Shown: positions 10,759 to 23,367 of the stretch, in pieces
Position numbering within the stretch: position 1 is the first letter of the stretch
Layout of the letters: each line of letters begins with the position of its first letter
DNA from: Elmis aenea
Taxonomy: Eukaryota > Arthropoda > Insecta > Coleoptera > Elmidae
Reading direction: 5' to 3'
Assembly: GCA_947652605.1 (NCBI GenBank)
Contig: OX393577.1
Location: 35,281,466-35,345,465 of the forward strand
Length of the DNA: 64,000 bases
Translations under genes and position numbers: made by a program
The notes under the pieces: model-generated
Told to the model about the DNA's origin: nothing
Database searches by the model: none
Seen by the model: only the letters and a program-made list of their open reading frames with translations

Positions 10759-13118
10759 GTAAGATAATTTATATTTATTTATTTGCTCAAATATTCAGCG
10801 TAAGTACACACCTAAAAGTCGAGATTGAAAAACCGACATTTTCTGAACCACAGTAAAGAGGAAAAATCGATAAAAATCAACATAAAAACAATTAAATCGA
10901 CTTCAGATAGATTCTCGTTATCCTGAGGGTCCTTATTTAAAAACTATTTTTACACCTGCTACACAAGTATAGAATATTTTATGTTATAAATAAAGTTACT
11001 TAAACGCATAACTTTATACTAATTACAAAATTAAATAATGTTTTCTCGTAATTATAATTCGTTAAAAAAAAAACGCAGAACACGCTGTTATTGTATATAA
11101 AGGTATTTACATGTTTAAACTGTAATTATATTCGCAGAAAAATTATATTTAGACAACAACATGCTTATGTGCATAGGTATACTAAATAAGAGTTAATTTA
11201 AAACTTGTTAATTGTAACAAAATTTGACTTGTTTTATTTTATACTTTTTCGTATCTTTAGTTGTACCTATATGTAAAAATTTGGCAAAATTACATAATAT
11301 TTGCGTACGTTGTTTGAATTACGCACTGAAATTTAGTTTTGCGCAGTATTAGTTATTGACGAAGTAAATTAAAATCAATCATGTTGTTGATTGATTATTC
11401 ATTTTTAAGAATAATTCTATCCTCGTCTAACGTCAAATATGTCGTAGTAATTTGTGTTGAACGTAATTTGTTAGTGCAATAATTATGCGTGGGCGATTTT
11501 GGTTATTGTTACGCAAATAACTTCATTCGAACTAAGATAAATTGTTCACCAAAATGACAAGTTTTTTTTAAATTAGCGAGACCACAAAAAACGATGATCA
11601 CATTGCAAAATTTTGCTTGTAAAGGTTGATGTCATCACCAATTCTGATTTTTAGCTAGTGAAAAAAAAAACAATAGAATAATTAGCACATGTAATTATTG
11701 AACGCACGTTTAATTTTAGCATATTTGTTCACTCGAAAAAACGTTTTCAAACATTTAAATCGCCTTTTTTTATTTAAAAGACAAGAAATCCAACGCATAT
11801 TCATTAGAAAATACAATAACGGAATATGTTAACAAATTCTGAGTATACAGAGTATTATTTTAGTGTACAATAAGCGTTCGCTTTGGTTTTATAAGTAACA
11901 ATAACAATTATGTTAAGGTTCTTTTGATAACCTTTTTACATTGGTGAAATTCTTCTTATCAATAATGTGCTGTTAAAAAGATTTCAGCAGTTTTATAGTT
12001 AAAATCATAACAATTTAACAGCAACAATTACAAAAATTATTTTTCTACCATATTTGGCTGTTGGTCTTAAAAAATATGGTCGATTTTATAAAACAACTGT
12101 TTGAATAATAATAATAATAGCGTTTAAAATTATCTTTTTTACCTGCCAAGTTAGGCTGAATAACAAATAATAAAAATATTTGACGCGAATCGAGGCAAAA
12201 TGATTTTAAATAATAAAAACCTGTGGACATAGAAAATAATTTCAACTCAAATTTGTTCTTTATTCTGACTCAACTTTGCTTTTGACAAATTTATTTATTT
12301 TTTTCAGTTCTACCACGTCTTAATTTTTTTTTAATGGACTGTTTAGGAAACTATTTTTTTATGTTGGTGCGGGCACGACAATAAGAAATGTTAGTATTCA
12401 ATTATTGGTGAATTAATATTTATTATTGGTAACCTAACAAATGAAGGTATCGTCGCATGAGAATAAATCATACTTTTATAAAACCTTCCTGTTTTGCATA
12501 CAATGGAAAGTGAAAGACAAGATTTTCATTTGTAATACTGACAGTCAACAGTAAACAAATTATAGGATTTAGCAACATTGCTATGCTTAATACATTTTTA
12601 ATGTACTAATGCGACACAAACAGACTACCGGCTTAAGGCAAGGGTGCGCCCAGTGGACGCTTGAGTCTTTTTTATCTTGACGTTTATTAATCCTAACTTT
12701 GTTTTTTAATAGATACATGTTATCTAACGTCACTTTGTTTATATTTTATATCATCGATCTGTAATTTATGTGAGATCCATCTTCTTTTATCTACCGTGTT
12801 TCAAGAGATGGAGTTAGTAGAAGCTCCGACTGTGATTTGATCATGCATGGAATTCCCACTGTATTCACGCAACCTCTACTTTGCATGTAGGTACATATGT
12901 GCTGTTGGACATGTGCGATCACACGTTACAACTAGCGAAGCCTATGTACACGTAAATGTACTTTTAACAACTAAACCCAATACCATTGGTGATTGCTATG
13001 ATCTTAGCTTGCTTTAACTTAGTTTAAAAACAATCCAACGTGCTTCAAATGGTTTGTTTATGTTCATCTTGAGTACAATTGACTGACCATGGTAACCACC
13101 GAAATAAATCGTGTTATA
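10759..13118. other. Intron sequence
   Basis: AT-rich, about 2.4 kb. A short GC-richer patch near 12630-12960 shows no reading frame or repeat ends that I can support. Confidence 0.45.
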
Positions 13119-14035
13119 CAGGGTGTTTCTTAAATATTGCGAAAAATTTAGAAGGTGATTCCTTATCGAAAATTAAGGGGGGAACTTTTTTATACTCTAA
13201 TTTTTTTTCCTTACACGTCTCCTTTCCGAGTTACACACCCCAACCCCCTAAAGAGGAGCGGTAAAATTAGGTTTTTATTTTATTTCTCAAATTGGGATAC
13301 ATGTAGGAGAATAATATTTAGTATATGTTTTGTACTTATTGAAAGGTTTCTTCTTTTGGAGGGTTAAAATTTAGCAATTTAAAAATTTATATGTAGAGAA
13401 TAACGGGAAAGTAGGTCATAAGGTATAAAGAATATCTATCTACTCTTTACATCAGCTAAATATTTCGAGTCTTTATTGGACTCTTCATTAGTAGCTACAG
13501 CATTACAGTGCTGATATAAGTACCTACAGTATTTATTTTTTTTTTTAATTATATAAAGTACATAACATGTGAAAATATTTATTTAAATATAAATACTCAC
13601 CGATGAGCGAGGTTAATTAAACGCAATAATATGATAAACATACTTAAAGTTCAGGACGAAACATTACAATTGGTAAATTTAAACATGTGATTAAAAGTCA
13701 AGCATGTGGTTAAAAATTGAAAAATGTAATTGAAGAAAAATAACGTTGTAATTAGGCTGAAAAACCTGTCACTGCATTACTTTTTATACCCCTTGTGAAG
13801 GTGGCAGATGATTAAAAATACAGCTATGAGAAACCATTTAATAAGTATAAAACATCTACCAAATATCATTCTCTTACATTTATCGAAATTTAAGAAATAA
13901 AATAAAAACCAAATTTTAGCGCTTCTCTTTAGGGGGTTGTTACTCCGAAAGGGAAAATTTATACAAAAGTCCCCCCTTAATTTTCAATAAGGAATTAACT
14001 GCTGATTTGTTTAGCAATATTTAAGGAACACCCTG
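13119..14035. mobile_element. Fold-back Tc1/mariner-like element (TA target)
   Basis: The 917-bp element is flanked by TA. Its left end, CAGGGTGTTTCTTAAATATT, is mirrored by AATATTTAAGGAACACCCTG at the right. The arms match over roughly 210-235 bp (13119-13352 and 13825-14035) and share segments such as CTCCTTTCCGAGTTACA against its inverse. The interior has no transposase. A related half-copy follows at 14193-14458. Confidence 0.8.
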
Positions 14036-14192
14036 TATGGTAGAATATTTAATGGTGCATGTTCACTTATTTTATTTTTTACCCAAAAACTGTAGGTTTC
14101 TTAATTAATTAAGCTTTTTAGGAAATTGTTTAAATTGCAAAATTTTAACACTCCAAAAAGTTCTGATTAAAAAACCAACAGGGGTCGCACTA

Positions 14193-14458
14193 TTTAACCC
14201 CTTGTGAAGGTGGGAGATGATTGAAAATATTACTCTGGGAAACCTTTCAATAAGTATAAAACATCTACCAAATTTCATTCTCCTACACATCTACAATTTT
14301 GAGAAAAAAATAGAAATTAATTTTACCGCTCCCCTTTAGGGGTTGTAACTCCAAAAGGAGACGTCTAAGGAAAAAAATTACATAAAAGTCCCCCCGCCCT
14401 AATTTTCGATAAGAAATGGCCTCCCGAAGTTTTTAGCAATATTTAAGAATTGCCCTAT
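14193..14458. repeat. Diverged half-copy of the 13119-14035 element's right arm
   Basis: The segment from CCCCTTGTGAAGGTGG to GCAATATTTAAGAATTGCCC parallels the right arm of the preceding element in the same orientation, with an eroded terminus (GCCCTAT in place of CACCCTGTA). This gives a local direct repeat of the arm about 400 bp apart. Confidence 0.7.
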
Positions 14459-17067
14459 GGCCTATATAATGTAGTAAAAGTTGTACACAATTTATAAAAC
14501 GGAATCCTGGTTTGCAAATATTGTTGTGGTGTTTGGAAGCAGAAAGCGTAACTTTACCGCATTACACCCGAGGGCCAGCACTTTCAAACTAATTCGCTAT
14601 TATTACACTTTAATTTTTTTATTTCCTTAATGGATTTTATACCAATAAATGTAGAAACATAATTTTAAAATTATAGCGTTTACTTTTAGTAGGTTTGTTA
14701 TTTACGTGTACGAGTATGCATAGTCTAAGATTAAAGGACAACCGGTTTTTCCAAAATCGCTAAAAATTAGATAGTCCTCTTTTACGTTGTGGCTTTTCTT
14801 AAGCAAGTCAAACAATCTGAAACAACTTACCAAGGGTGATTTAGTTTCGAATATTCCCGGATTTACCATGAAGTGGCCGCTTCAGGCCTCACATATACAG
14901 AGATTCTGTTTGTTTAGTGACAATCTTTGCCCTTGTTATAAATTAAAGGTGTATTTGTCTTCAATAATTTTAGGAAAAGAAAGGCACTTGCGCTTCAGAC
15001 GCTGAAATTTGTAGATCCGGCTCTAATTTCGAGCGTCTTTAGTTATGCTGTAGCACGTAGCTAACTACAATTTATTGACATAAAATATAAGTCGGTGTTA
15101 CAATTTGAAAATGGAAAACAAAATATAATAATATCTATCATCAATAGTAAATATTTCTTATGTTTTGCTTTATTTATGGTTATTAATTAGTTCTTTTCTT
15201 TTATTTCTGGTATTTATTTTTTCCAAAATATAAATAAATCATCATATTCCTTATACATATGTAATGTATCCTATTTTATCCTATTTAACGGAAATCGTAT
15301 CCGAGTTCTCTTAAAGAGATCAAGTTACGTTAAAATTTTTTATATTTGATTAAAATATCACTTCACATTGGTGTTAATTTTAACTGTTTATTTTTACCTA
15401 ATTGTTGCCAATTGTTTATGTTTTACTTGATTAGTAATTCATATAGGTACTTACGCAAATTAACACACTAATATGGGAAACAAAAATTTAAAAAATTTCA
15501 AATCAGTCTAGCTTGTTTATTATAGTCGTAGCTTATACTCGTAAGTACAACGAAAGTAACGCAATGCTACCATAAAACTAATTTCGTGCAGTGTAATACA
15601 ATTGACTTATGCAGCTATACATTTTTTTAAGTAATTGCCGTCCTTTGTTTCCTGTAACAAATCTAAACGAAAGACTTTTCTCGAATTAATTTAAATTTTA
15701 ATTAGCTGTTGTGAAGACTAAATGTTGAAATTAAGGTGGAATTTTAGAAAGATAAATCACTATCACATTTACTGGCTACTGTCATGCTGTTTTACTTCGT
15801 TCCCTACCGTTTGATAGATTGAAGTTCTTATGGCAAGGCTGCAATTACATAATATTCCGTTTAAAAAAAAGGCAGTAACTTTTTTAGGATGATGAATAAA
15901 AAAAAATAAGAATGTTTAATTCAAAATAATTAGACATACATACTTGTATGTAACATTCTATTTGAACATGGTACACATAGATGTCGTACAATTATTTGTA
16001 ATCTTCGTGACATGCACATCGATTTTTTAACGTATTCATCCTTTGTTTCATTTATTACTTGCTTAAGGAAGTTTCAGCGGCAGAGTAGTTACTTGTACAT
16101 AAAAGTAAACAGTAATTAGCATATATTTCATTTGCATGTATTTATTTGCGACGTATTAAAATTATTTGGATTCCTGCCCTAATTAAGCACGCCTACCATT
16201 GCATTTATTTTTCTAAACTGCCTAATGGACTGTCGCTTATAAGCACGTTTTATTAATAGGTTTGGTTTGTTTGTAGCAATATTCGCAATTTCGCAATGAA
16301 AATGTTTACATAAATATCGCATGTAGAGCTTTCTACATTCTATTGTAATAATTATACGAAGTGGTTCAATTTATTTTTTAGACATCAACTACTTTAGTAA
16401 TCGACTTTTGGTTAACAATTATATAAATGGTTATCTTAAAACTTTCATAGGCTGCTAGATATTTAGTAAATAAAACAAATTTTAACATATATGTGTGTAA
16501 AATTTAATTTGTTTAACTAGCTGCCTTTTGTGAAATTTTTCATTTAAGAATTCCAAAATTAGTGTAAATTAGTTACGATACCTACAGTGATAACTAAAAT
16601 ACAATCTTGTTTATAATATTTTATACATAAATTATACCTACGCATGGTATGTGTCCATGTAGAGTAAATATTAATAAGTAATTGCTTCTAACTGTTCTGA
16701 AAGTAGGAAATCTGTCTAAGTAAATTTATGAAAATATTTATATAAAATGTTAAGGTTTTTGATATTAATTATTAAGTAAAAATATTATTAATTTGCATAT
16801 TTACATTTGTACATGATTAGCTCAACGCAAAAGGAATCCATATGTAGGCTTTTTTTATACGTCAGTGCTAATTAAATTAATATACAAAACAAATATTAAT
16901 AAAGTTAAAATTTAGAAAAACTTATATAGCTCGTACTAGTTGATAAATATTTTATACTTTTTAACTTTGGTTTACAGTTTACACCTTATGTTGTGTACTT
17001 TAATTTCGAATTATAAAATATATTCAACAGATCTAGAGCGCAATAAAACAACAGACTACTCACTTTA
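14459..17067. other. Intron sequence with one GC-richer patch
   Basis: Mostly AT-rich. Around 14780-15040 the base composition is less AT-rich and a 72-codon frame is open. The frame has no recognisable domain and no splice context I trust, so I do not call it a gene. It may be an old repeat. Confidence 0.4.
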
Positions 17068-17337
17068 AGCCGCGTTTTCCTAGCAGCAGGAATTGTACGC
17101 GGCGTAGAACGTAGGGGTCTTTCAAGATAAACTGAATCGCGAAATGCGCAAAGAGAGGGGATGGCGGTTGAAATGTAGACCTTTCTAAAAACGTTATATT
17201 ATTATAGGTTATACCCCAATTGTTGAAATAGACGTATGTTTTTAGGTGGCGCAGTAATTAATCTCTCTATGTTGACTGGTCGAGGCGATACTACGTTCTA
17301 CGCCGCGTACAATTCCTGCTGCTAGGAAAACGCGGCT
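17068..17337. mobile_element. GC-rich palindromic MITE with ~47-bp inverted ends
   Basis: The left end starts AGCCGCGTTTTCCTAGCAGC and continues through GGAATTGTACGCGGCGTAG. The same bases appear inverted at the right, ending GCTAGGAAAACGCGGCT. The match runs close to 47 bp and is nearly perfect, which suggests a recent insertion. The flanks (TTTA at the left, TTTT at the right) do not give a clear target duplication, so the superfamily is open. No coding sequence. Confidence 0.75.
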
Positions 17338-17366
17338 TTTGCAGTTCGAAGTAAAATAGATTAGAT

Positions 17367-18134
17367 CAGGCGTTCCCAACCTGTGGTACGCGATACCTGT
17401 GGTCGAGCTACCGGTACGCGATAAGTAAATTAAATAATATATATTTTTTTAAATTTAGCATCTATGTTACGTGCAAGCTGCCTTAAGGCATTTAGCAACT
17501 TTTATGACATTGACATTGGCTGAAATAATAATGAAAACAATATTTTGCGTAAAATAATGTTTTTTTTTAAATACATTACATCACCAAAGCCGAGCGTATT
17601 GTCTACCTTTTTCAATCCGATTACTTTCTCTTTCTACGGTGGTAGGTAACAACGTGACATAAAATCAGTTATAAAATCACATGTGTCCATGTGTGTAGAA
17701 GAAGAAGAAGAAGATGGTGATAGTGCTGATAGATTTGTAGACACATATGTACATTTAAAATAATTATCGGCTTATGTCGGGTCATCGAAAATGATTAATG
17801 CCCGCTAATTTTAGACCGAAAATAAAATAACCAAGTTTATGTTGGTATCCAAGAATTTTAATACAAATGTATGTAGGTACATAAAGCATTGCATTCTATG
17901 TTTCCAAAATATTTACCTAAAATTGTTGAACATTTAGGAAAGTTTTATTGTAGGTTTAGTCTTTTTTTTTGCTCGACAACATTTTTGAGAGAGACAAGCC
18001 ACAAAAAAGTCATCACATGAGAATTTAGGACATTTTTTTATGACTCGTTTTTCCAAAAATATTTAACTACTGGTACGCCACCATATTGTCTACTACATAC
18101 CGGTACAACATCTTAAAAAGATTGGGAACCTCTG
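17367..18134. mobile_element. Non-autonomous hAT element
   Basis: The left end CAGGCGTTCCCAACCTGTGG pairs with ATTGGGAACCTCTG at the right. The flanks GATTAGAT (17359-17366) and AATTAGAT (18135-18142) agree at seven of eight positions. The 768-bp interior contains a second inverted match (GGTACGC near the left end, GGTACGCCACC near 18073) and a short GAA microsatellite near 17698. There is no transposase. Confidence 0.8.
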
Positions 18135-18142
18135 AATTAGAT

Positions 18143-19440
18143 AGATGATTAAATGAGTTAGTTAAAACATGAAAACATTAAACGTGTGTAAAACGGTATC
18201 TATAAAAATACAAATTACTCGATCTTCAATAGCGTGTAGGGAGTGCATTATTTTAGAATATATTTCGAGGCACCAATAACATAAAAAAATGACAATTTAG
18301 AAATAATTTCATGAATTATACACAATATGTTATTCGATACAATAGATTATGCATTGAATCTGTTTAGGCACTTTTTGATGAATTAAACAAGAATCAAGCG
18401 ACATTCTAAGTTGCCAAAAGCGCTACGAAATTGTTTAAATCCTTTGATTCTTTTAATAAACTTAAATTATATCTCTGAATCTATAAAAATTTATTCCTCG
18501 GATCGTCCTAGTGAATATTTGTCGCATATCGTATGTTTTGTAAATTATCGTTGATTCGGTTAAAAAAAATATGTAGGTCTACAAAATATCTCACCATCTC
18601 ATCAAGATAAACAAATGAATATCACCATTTTATACTGTGCATAAATATCTTAAATTTTTCTTATGCATTTTTTTGTATCACCTATAGGTAAGTATCGAGA
18701 GAATTATGGTCAATTTCAGATTTTATTCTATATTCACCAAGTACCTAATGATAAAATAGGTGATTGCTCTTTTATTTATTGCACCTTATGTGCATACCTA
18801 TTAAAAATAACTATTGTATTAAACCTAATGTACGATATTTGGTGTTAGGTTATACCGCATCCAGAGAAAATGTACTCAGATGAACTCGTTTTAGGCGTAA
18901 CATATTTAGGGGTTAGAATAAAATTTCATTATCTTTTACTTTTTTCTTCCAATTTTAATAACGCAATATTAATGAAAATATTTAAAAAACAATTATTTAT
19001 TGGATATGGCTGTCTTATTACCTATGTGGAGTATTTCTCAGTTAAAATTTGTGGTTTTATTTATTGTTAACTAATAAACGATACAAAAAAGTGCATTATG
19101 TGCGTCCATAACGCAGGATTAAAACATGCGTGTGCGCTACGTATGGCGGCGATACATCGAGGTTGATTGTCTTATTCGTCATTGAAGTTTCTTGATATGT
19201 ACAACACACTTTGCATTATTTAATTCTACGAAACTGTTACTCGATGTCTATTGCCTCGCATACTGTCATCATTCCACCATAATAACCATCATCAGTGTAT
19301 TTCGCGAATATAAATTAAAATACACGAATAAAAAATTTAATTTATTGACGTGTAAGCAATATTTTGCTTGATGAGTGATTGATGTATCGTGGTTATGTTT
19401 AACGGGGCAATATAATTTGATATTTGGCGGTTCATTTTTG
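18143..19440. other. Intron sequence
   Basis: AT-rich. Short open frames near 18663-19070 have no protein features and are treated as chance. Confidence 0.45.
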
Positions 19441-19952
19441 GAAAATACTCCACTTTTTCAGTAAGTAGGTGTTACGTGGGTTGCAGTTAGCCGTCTATGT
19501 CTTTCTTATACCATGACGTGATCTTTGCCGGAACAGTCTTGTGCCGCAGCCGTGGAATGCGCCCACAGCCATGGGAACATGCTTGACACACTGAGCATTT
19601 TCATGCTGATGAATCAGTAATCTCGGTATACCTCATAGTGAATGTCGCATTTCTTCAGTGTTTTGTATTGTTTGTGTATCGCCAACTCGTGAAATAAACG
19701 TTCGCGATTGTGTTTGTGTTATGTTAATTGTTAAGGATAGTGTTAATACAATATTTCACTTTTAAACGCTTCGTTTTGTTAAGCCTCATGCGGTCATTGA
19801 AGAATCGCTAAGTTAAAGAGTTGTCACTTGTCATTTCCACTAATAAGCCGATTGCGTAATTAATTCAATCCGTTGTGATTATTTTGACGTAAATGACAAT
19901 TGAACTGTGTTTTGTTGAAGTTTTAAAACTTGGAAAATATTAATATAAAGAA
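19441..19952 (+). promoter_or_regulatory. Likely promoter and 5' UTR of the RRxS isoform
   Basis: Composition becomes less AT-rich ahead of the ATG at 19953, especially 19520-19700. A TCAGTG at 19655 resembles the arthropod initiator, and TGATGAATCA near 19605 resembles a bZIP-type site. An in-frame stop at 19941 shows that the ATG at 19953 is a true first codon if this is a first exon. The exact start site cannot be fixed by eye. Confidence 0.35.
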
Positions 19953-20260
19953 ATGGGAACCGCTATAAACCACGCAGCGGCGATAAGGCGCTTAGAAGCG
20001 CTTTTTGACGATGTTAAGATTGAGCCTAAACCACCGCAAGAAATTGTTGAGGTGGAAACCAAACATGATGGAAATTGTGATGTTCATGGGAAAACAAATC
20101 GAAGAGGATCTTTGGGAAATGTATTACATGCACCCAACAGAAAAGAATCCCTGGGAACGTTTTTTACAACACGTCGTGATTCTCACACGAATTTTGGTAA
20201 TGGTGTTGGACCACGTCGAGAATCTATGCCTGCATTAAATACATACACTAACTATTATAG
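19953..20260 (+). CDS. Wdr47: Alternative first coding exon, RRxS-repeat N-terminus
   Basis: The ATG at 19953 has G at -3 and +4, with an in-frame stop 12 bases upstream. The exon encodes 102 codons plus two bases and ends at a GTATGA donor at 20261. After a short start (MGTAINHAAAIRRLEALFDD) it contains basic-serine motifs: RRGS at residues 50-53, RKES 63-66, RRDS 74-77 and RRES 88-91. The split arginine codon is completed by the exon at 20933. The frame that reads on past 20260 to 20330 is intron. R-R-x-S is the consensus of basophilic kinases such as PKA. That these serines are phosphorylated is inference. I do not recognise the segment from any named protein, and assignment to Wdr47 rests on phase and position. 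Confidence 0.75.
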
Positions 20261-20932
20261 GTATGAAAATGTGTTCATTGATAAAGAAATCTTTTTGCGT
20301 ATATTACTAACTCATATCGTGGCTTCGTAAAATTTTTGCTCCTTATTCTGCTTAAATGTGCATAGTAATTTTTGCAATAATAATTACAATTTGAATGTAA
20401 GCAATTAAATAGCAAGAATATGGCTCAGTATTGATTTTTAAAAGGGTGTGCTTACATTGTACACGTTTTTGCAAAAAGCACAATTAATCAATATACTTTA
20501 AAAGAGCTAAATTTTGTTTATTTTGTAATGAGCTATTTGCATTAGTGAATTAGACTACAAAACTGTTAATTTTTTTAAAGTTCTTTTATTGGGTGTTGTG
20601 AACTGTGTTTAAAGTATCCTAAGTAAATTAATGTTTGTAACAAAACATTTAACGCATGAGAAATAAGCGGCCTATTTTACAGGCACCATGTGATAATTAT
20701 TTATTGGTAATTTTATCAACTCGCGAACACTACCTACTAAATAAGCGTGTGAAAATATATAAAAATTCGTCAATCACAATGAGTTTGTCTCAAAATTTAT
20801 CGCTTTCTTTCATTAGTTTTGGTCCAGTAATTATTATTATATAAAACGTAAATTTGACATCGAATGACGTAAATGCGACGTTATTTAACCATTTCGTGTT
20901 CGCTTAGTATTTTAATTTATACTTGATATTAG

Positions 20933-21272
20933 ACGCCGCGAATCTCTTGGTCTACCGCATACCACAGCGAAGAATGACATGGAGCATCCCAGTAATTTCC
21001 CTTCGACATTAAGAAAAGATCCCATCGCTTCTTCAACAGGATCGTTAAGAAAAGATGGTACGCCTAATGTATGGAATGCTGGCAGAAGAGACTCGTGGGG
21101 TAGTTCTACGTTAGGCTCCAAAAAGGAAAATTTTCTGCAAGTACCAACAAATAGAAGAAATTCACGAAGATTTTCCAACGATTCGTTGGATGGCAGGCGA
21201 AACTCTTGGGACCCAAGTAGGAGAGGAAGTTTAGGTAGTGTTGGTTGGGAAGATATTCTTGAAGAAGGAAAG
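20933..21272 (+). CDS. Wdr47: Second exon of the RRxS-repeat N-terminus
   Basis: An acceptor at 20931-20932 opens a 340-nt exon in the phase left by 20260, and the donor is GTTAGA at 21273. It adds residues 103-216: RRES at 104-107, two LRKD segments at 129-132 and 141-144, RRDS 154-157, RRNS 177-180, RRFS 181-184, RRNS 191-194 and RRGS 199-202. Several are followed by LG or W. The segment ends with an acidic GWEDILEEGK. With the previous exon this gives nine exact RRxS sites and one RKxS in 216 residues, otherwise polar and probably disordered. The exon ends in phase 0 and is compatible with 47341 or 57127. An opposite-strand frame over the same bases is a shadow. Confidence 0.75.
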
Positions 21273-21649
21273 GTTAGAAAAATTCTTTGAAATAACTTAA
21301 TATTGCGGTTTAATAAAGAAATATTTACAGAGATCTTTGACATTAAACATTTTGATACATTGAAAATGATTTTAAATCACTATTGGCCCGAGTAATCTTC
21401 GTGTGTAAACTGTCAGGTCAAACCGTCTTTGTGACGACCTATTTATGTCGTTTTAGTTAAATCATTGACCTGAAGTTTAGATTTACGTGCTGTTATACAC
21501 GAAATGATGAGTCGTATTCGGAATTGTTAAACACAGCCTCTGTTTCCAGTTAATAATGGACGTTTTAAAATGTTTTATTTATTACTAGTTTGTTTTTGTA
21601 GTGCGTCATAGCATTTTAGCAAAAATCGAAAGTTCCTTGTCGGATTGCA
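21273..21649. other. Intron sequence
   Basis: Start of a long intron. AT-rich, with nothing recognised before the T-run at 21650. Confidence 0.5.
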
Positions 21650-21745
21650 TTTTTTTTTTTTTTTTTTTTTTTTTAATTGAGTGTTTAAGGACGCTTCGAC
21701 AGCTATGGCCATTAGCGTCCGTTTACTACGATGTTGGCAGTTTGC
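21650..21745 (-). mobile_element. Probable 5'-truncated LINE tail, minus strand
   Basis: A run of about 25 T (21650-21674) is followed on the + strand by sequence that, read on the minus strand, runs GGCCATAGCTGTCGAAGCG and then ACTCAATT into the poly(A). A body ending directly in a long A-run is the signature of a retroposed 3' end. The type of LINE cannot be named from so short a piece. A plain T-tract is the alternative. Confidence 0.45.
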
Positions 21746-22974
21746 TAATGAAAAACTTTCGGTATTTAATTTAAGCATGTATCCGATTACAGAATATAAT
21801 TAAAAAAGTGCTACATAATTGTTGTTTCCCACGTACTCGTACCTATGGTTTAAAACAGCAAACGGGTACTGTCAAATTTTTAATAAATTCTTATTGTTTT
21901 ATCAACATTTCAAATACTTTCCCTAGGAAACGCTTTAAAATGAACATAATCACTTTGTTTCGTGTAAACTTTTATATTTTTTTGGTAAACAATGCTCGAA
22001 TATTAAAAGCAATAAGGTTGTAATTAATTATTAAATTTAATCACTAGAAACAATGGTAAAATAGTAAGCTCTTCTCAAAATTCGTCGTTTACCAAACAAA
22101 CATTAAATATTAATGTACTACTAGAAAATTCCTTTTGGATGTTGTTAATATTTTTGTTTATTTACCATCTGTTGATGAGTTTTTAAACCGTGTAATTGTA
22201 TGTATTTTTAAGATACTCTACGGGCTTAAAATGCCCTTAATGAACCATTTTTGAGCCTTAGGTTTGTTTATATCGTTGGTAAAGTTATAATAAACATTAA
22301 AAGACTCTTATAACTAAAAGAAACAAGTTAAATAATATCTCACAGTGTGTACCAATTTTTATACGACTTCCCACAGTGTAGTGAACGACTATTGCCAACT
22401 TTCTTATGTTTAGATTAATATAGATTATGCTTATTTATTATTGTGCCTAATACCAAACGGCTTTGAAAATTTTAATAATACTGTCAACCAAAATTTTACT
22501 AAATTATATCAGATGGGGAAAACAGTACCTAGTTGTATTAACAAGTACACCGGAATTGTTTATTTAAAAATTGTGTATTTAATTTTCAATTAATGCAGCG
22601 AAAAATTAAAAGCCATAAATTACAGTCAGAGTTGTGCCACATTCCTTCAGTATATTAAATTAATAACATCATTTGCATAATTTAACACAGTCTGTGACAC
22701 TTCAGTTGACGTATATTATTTTTTTAACAGGTTTCGAGTTATGGAATAATCGAAGCACATATATAATTTGTTATTTAGAACAACTTTATAATAATCAAAT
22801 CTAGAGAGCACTGCAGATTTGTACCTACATTTTATTTATTTTTTATTTTCGACCGTATAATTGAAATAGAAAATTAATATTAGTTTTGCTACACTTAAAT
22901 TAAAACCAAATTTAAAAAATAAAGGATCATTTTGAAGTTTTTTTTATCTCTTCCATAATTATTGGTTGAAATTG
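21746..22974. other. Intron sequence
   Basis: AT-rich, with no supported feature. Confidence 0.5.
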
Positions 22975-23367
22975 TTTGGGTTTTTGTGGTATGAATTTAA
23001 ATAAAACTAAGGTTTTTACGACGTTTCGGTGCTAAATTTTGTCACCTTCTTCCTGGCTTGAATTTTTTTATATTTACTAGTCATAAATTTTTGCATAATT
23101 GTTCATAATGCTATTTTTTTTACATATAAATAAGACAACATTTTCACTATTAAAAAGACATCAACAAATTAATTTTTTTTAAATTTCTTAATGGTGAAAA
23201 TGTGGTCTTTTTAATATGTAAACAATTTTAACATTACGAACAATTGTGCAGAAACTTATGACAAGTAAATATAAATAAATTTGATCCAGGAAGGTGACAA
23301 AATCTAGCACCTAAACGTCGCCAAAACTTTAGTTTTATTTCAATTCAGAACCTCACAAACCCAAAAA
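22975..23367. repeat. Long inverted repeat, arms ~190 bp
   Basis: Sequence from TTGGGTTTTTGTGG through GGTTTTTACGACGTTTCGG and CACCTTCTTCCTGG to CAACATTTTCACTATTAA is mirrored, with scattered mismatches, up to CACAAACCCAAAA near 23365. The element is non-coding and looks like an old MITE or fold-back. No target duplication was found, so it is left unclassified. Confidence 0.7.

Noticed and set aside
14787..15005. 72-codon frame in a GC-richer patch
   Set aside because: No recognisable domain and no reliable splice context. Possibly an old repeat.
20656..20844. 62-codon frame between two RRxS exons
   Set aside because: It lies in the intron between 20260 and 20933, has AT-driven composition and lacks splice signals.
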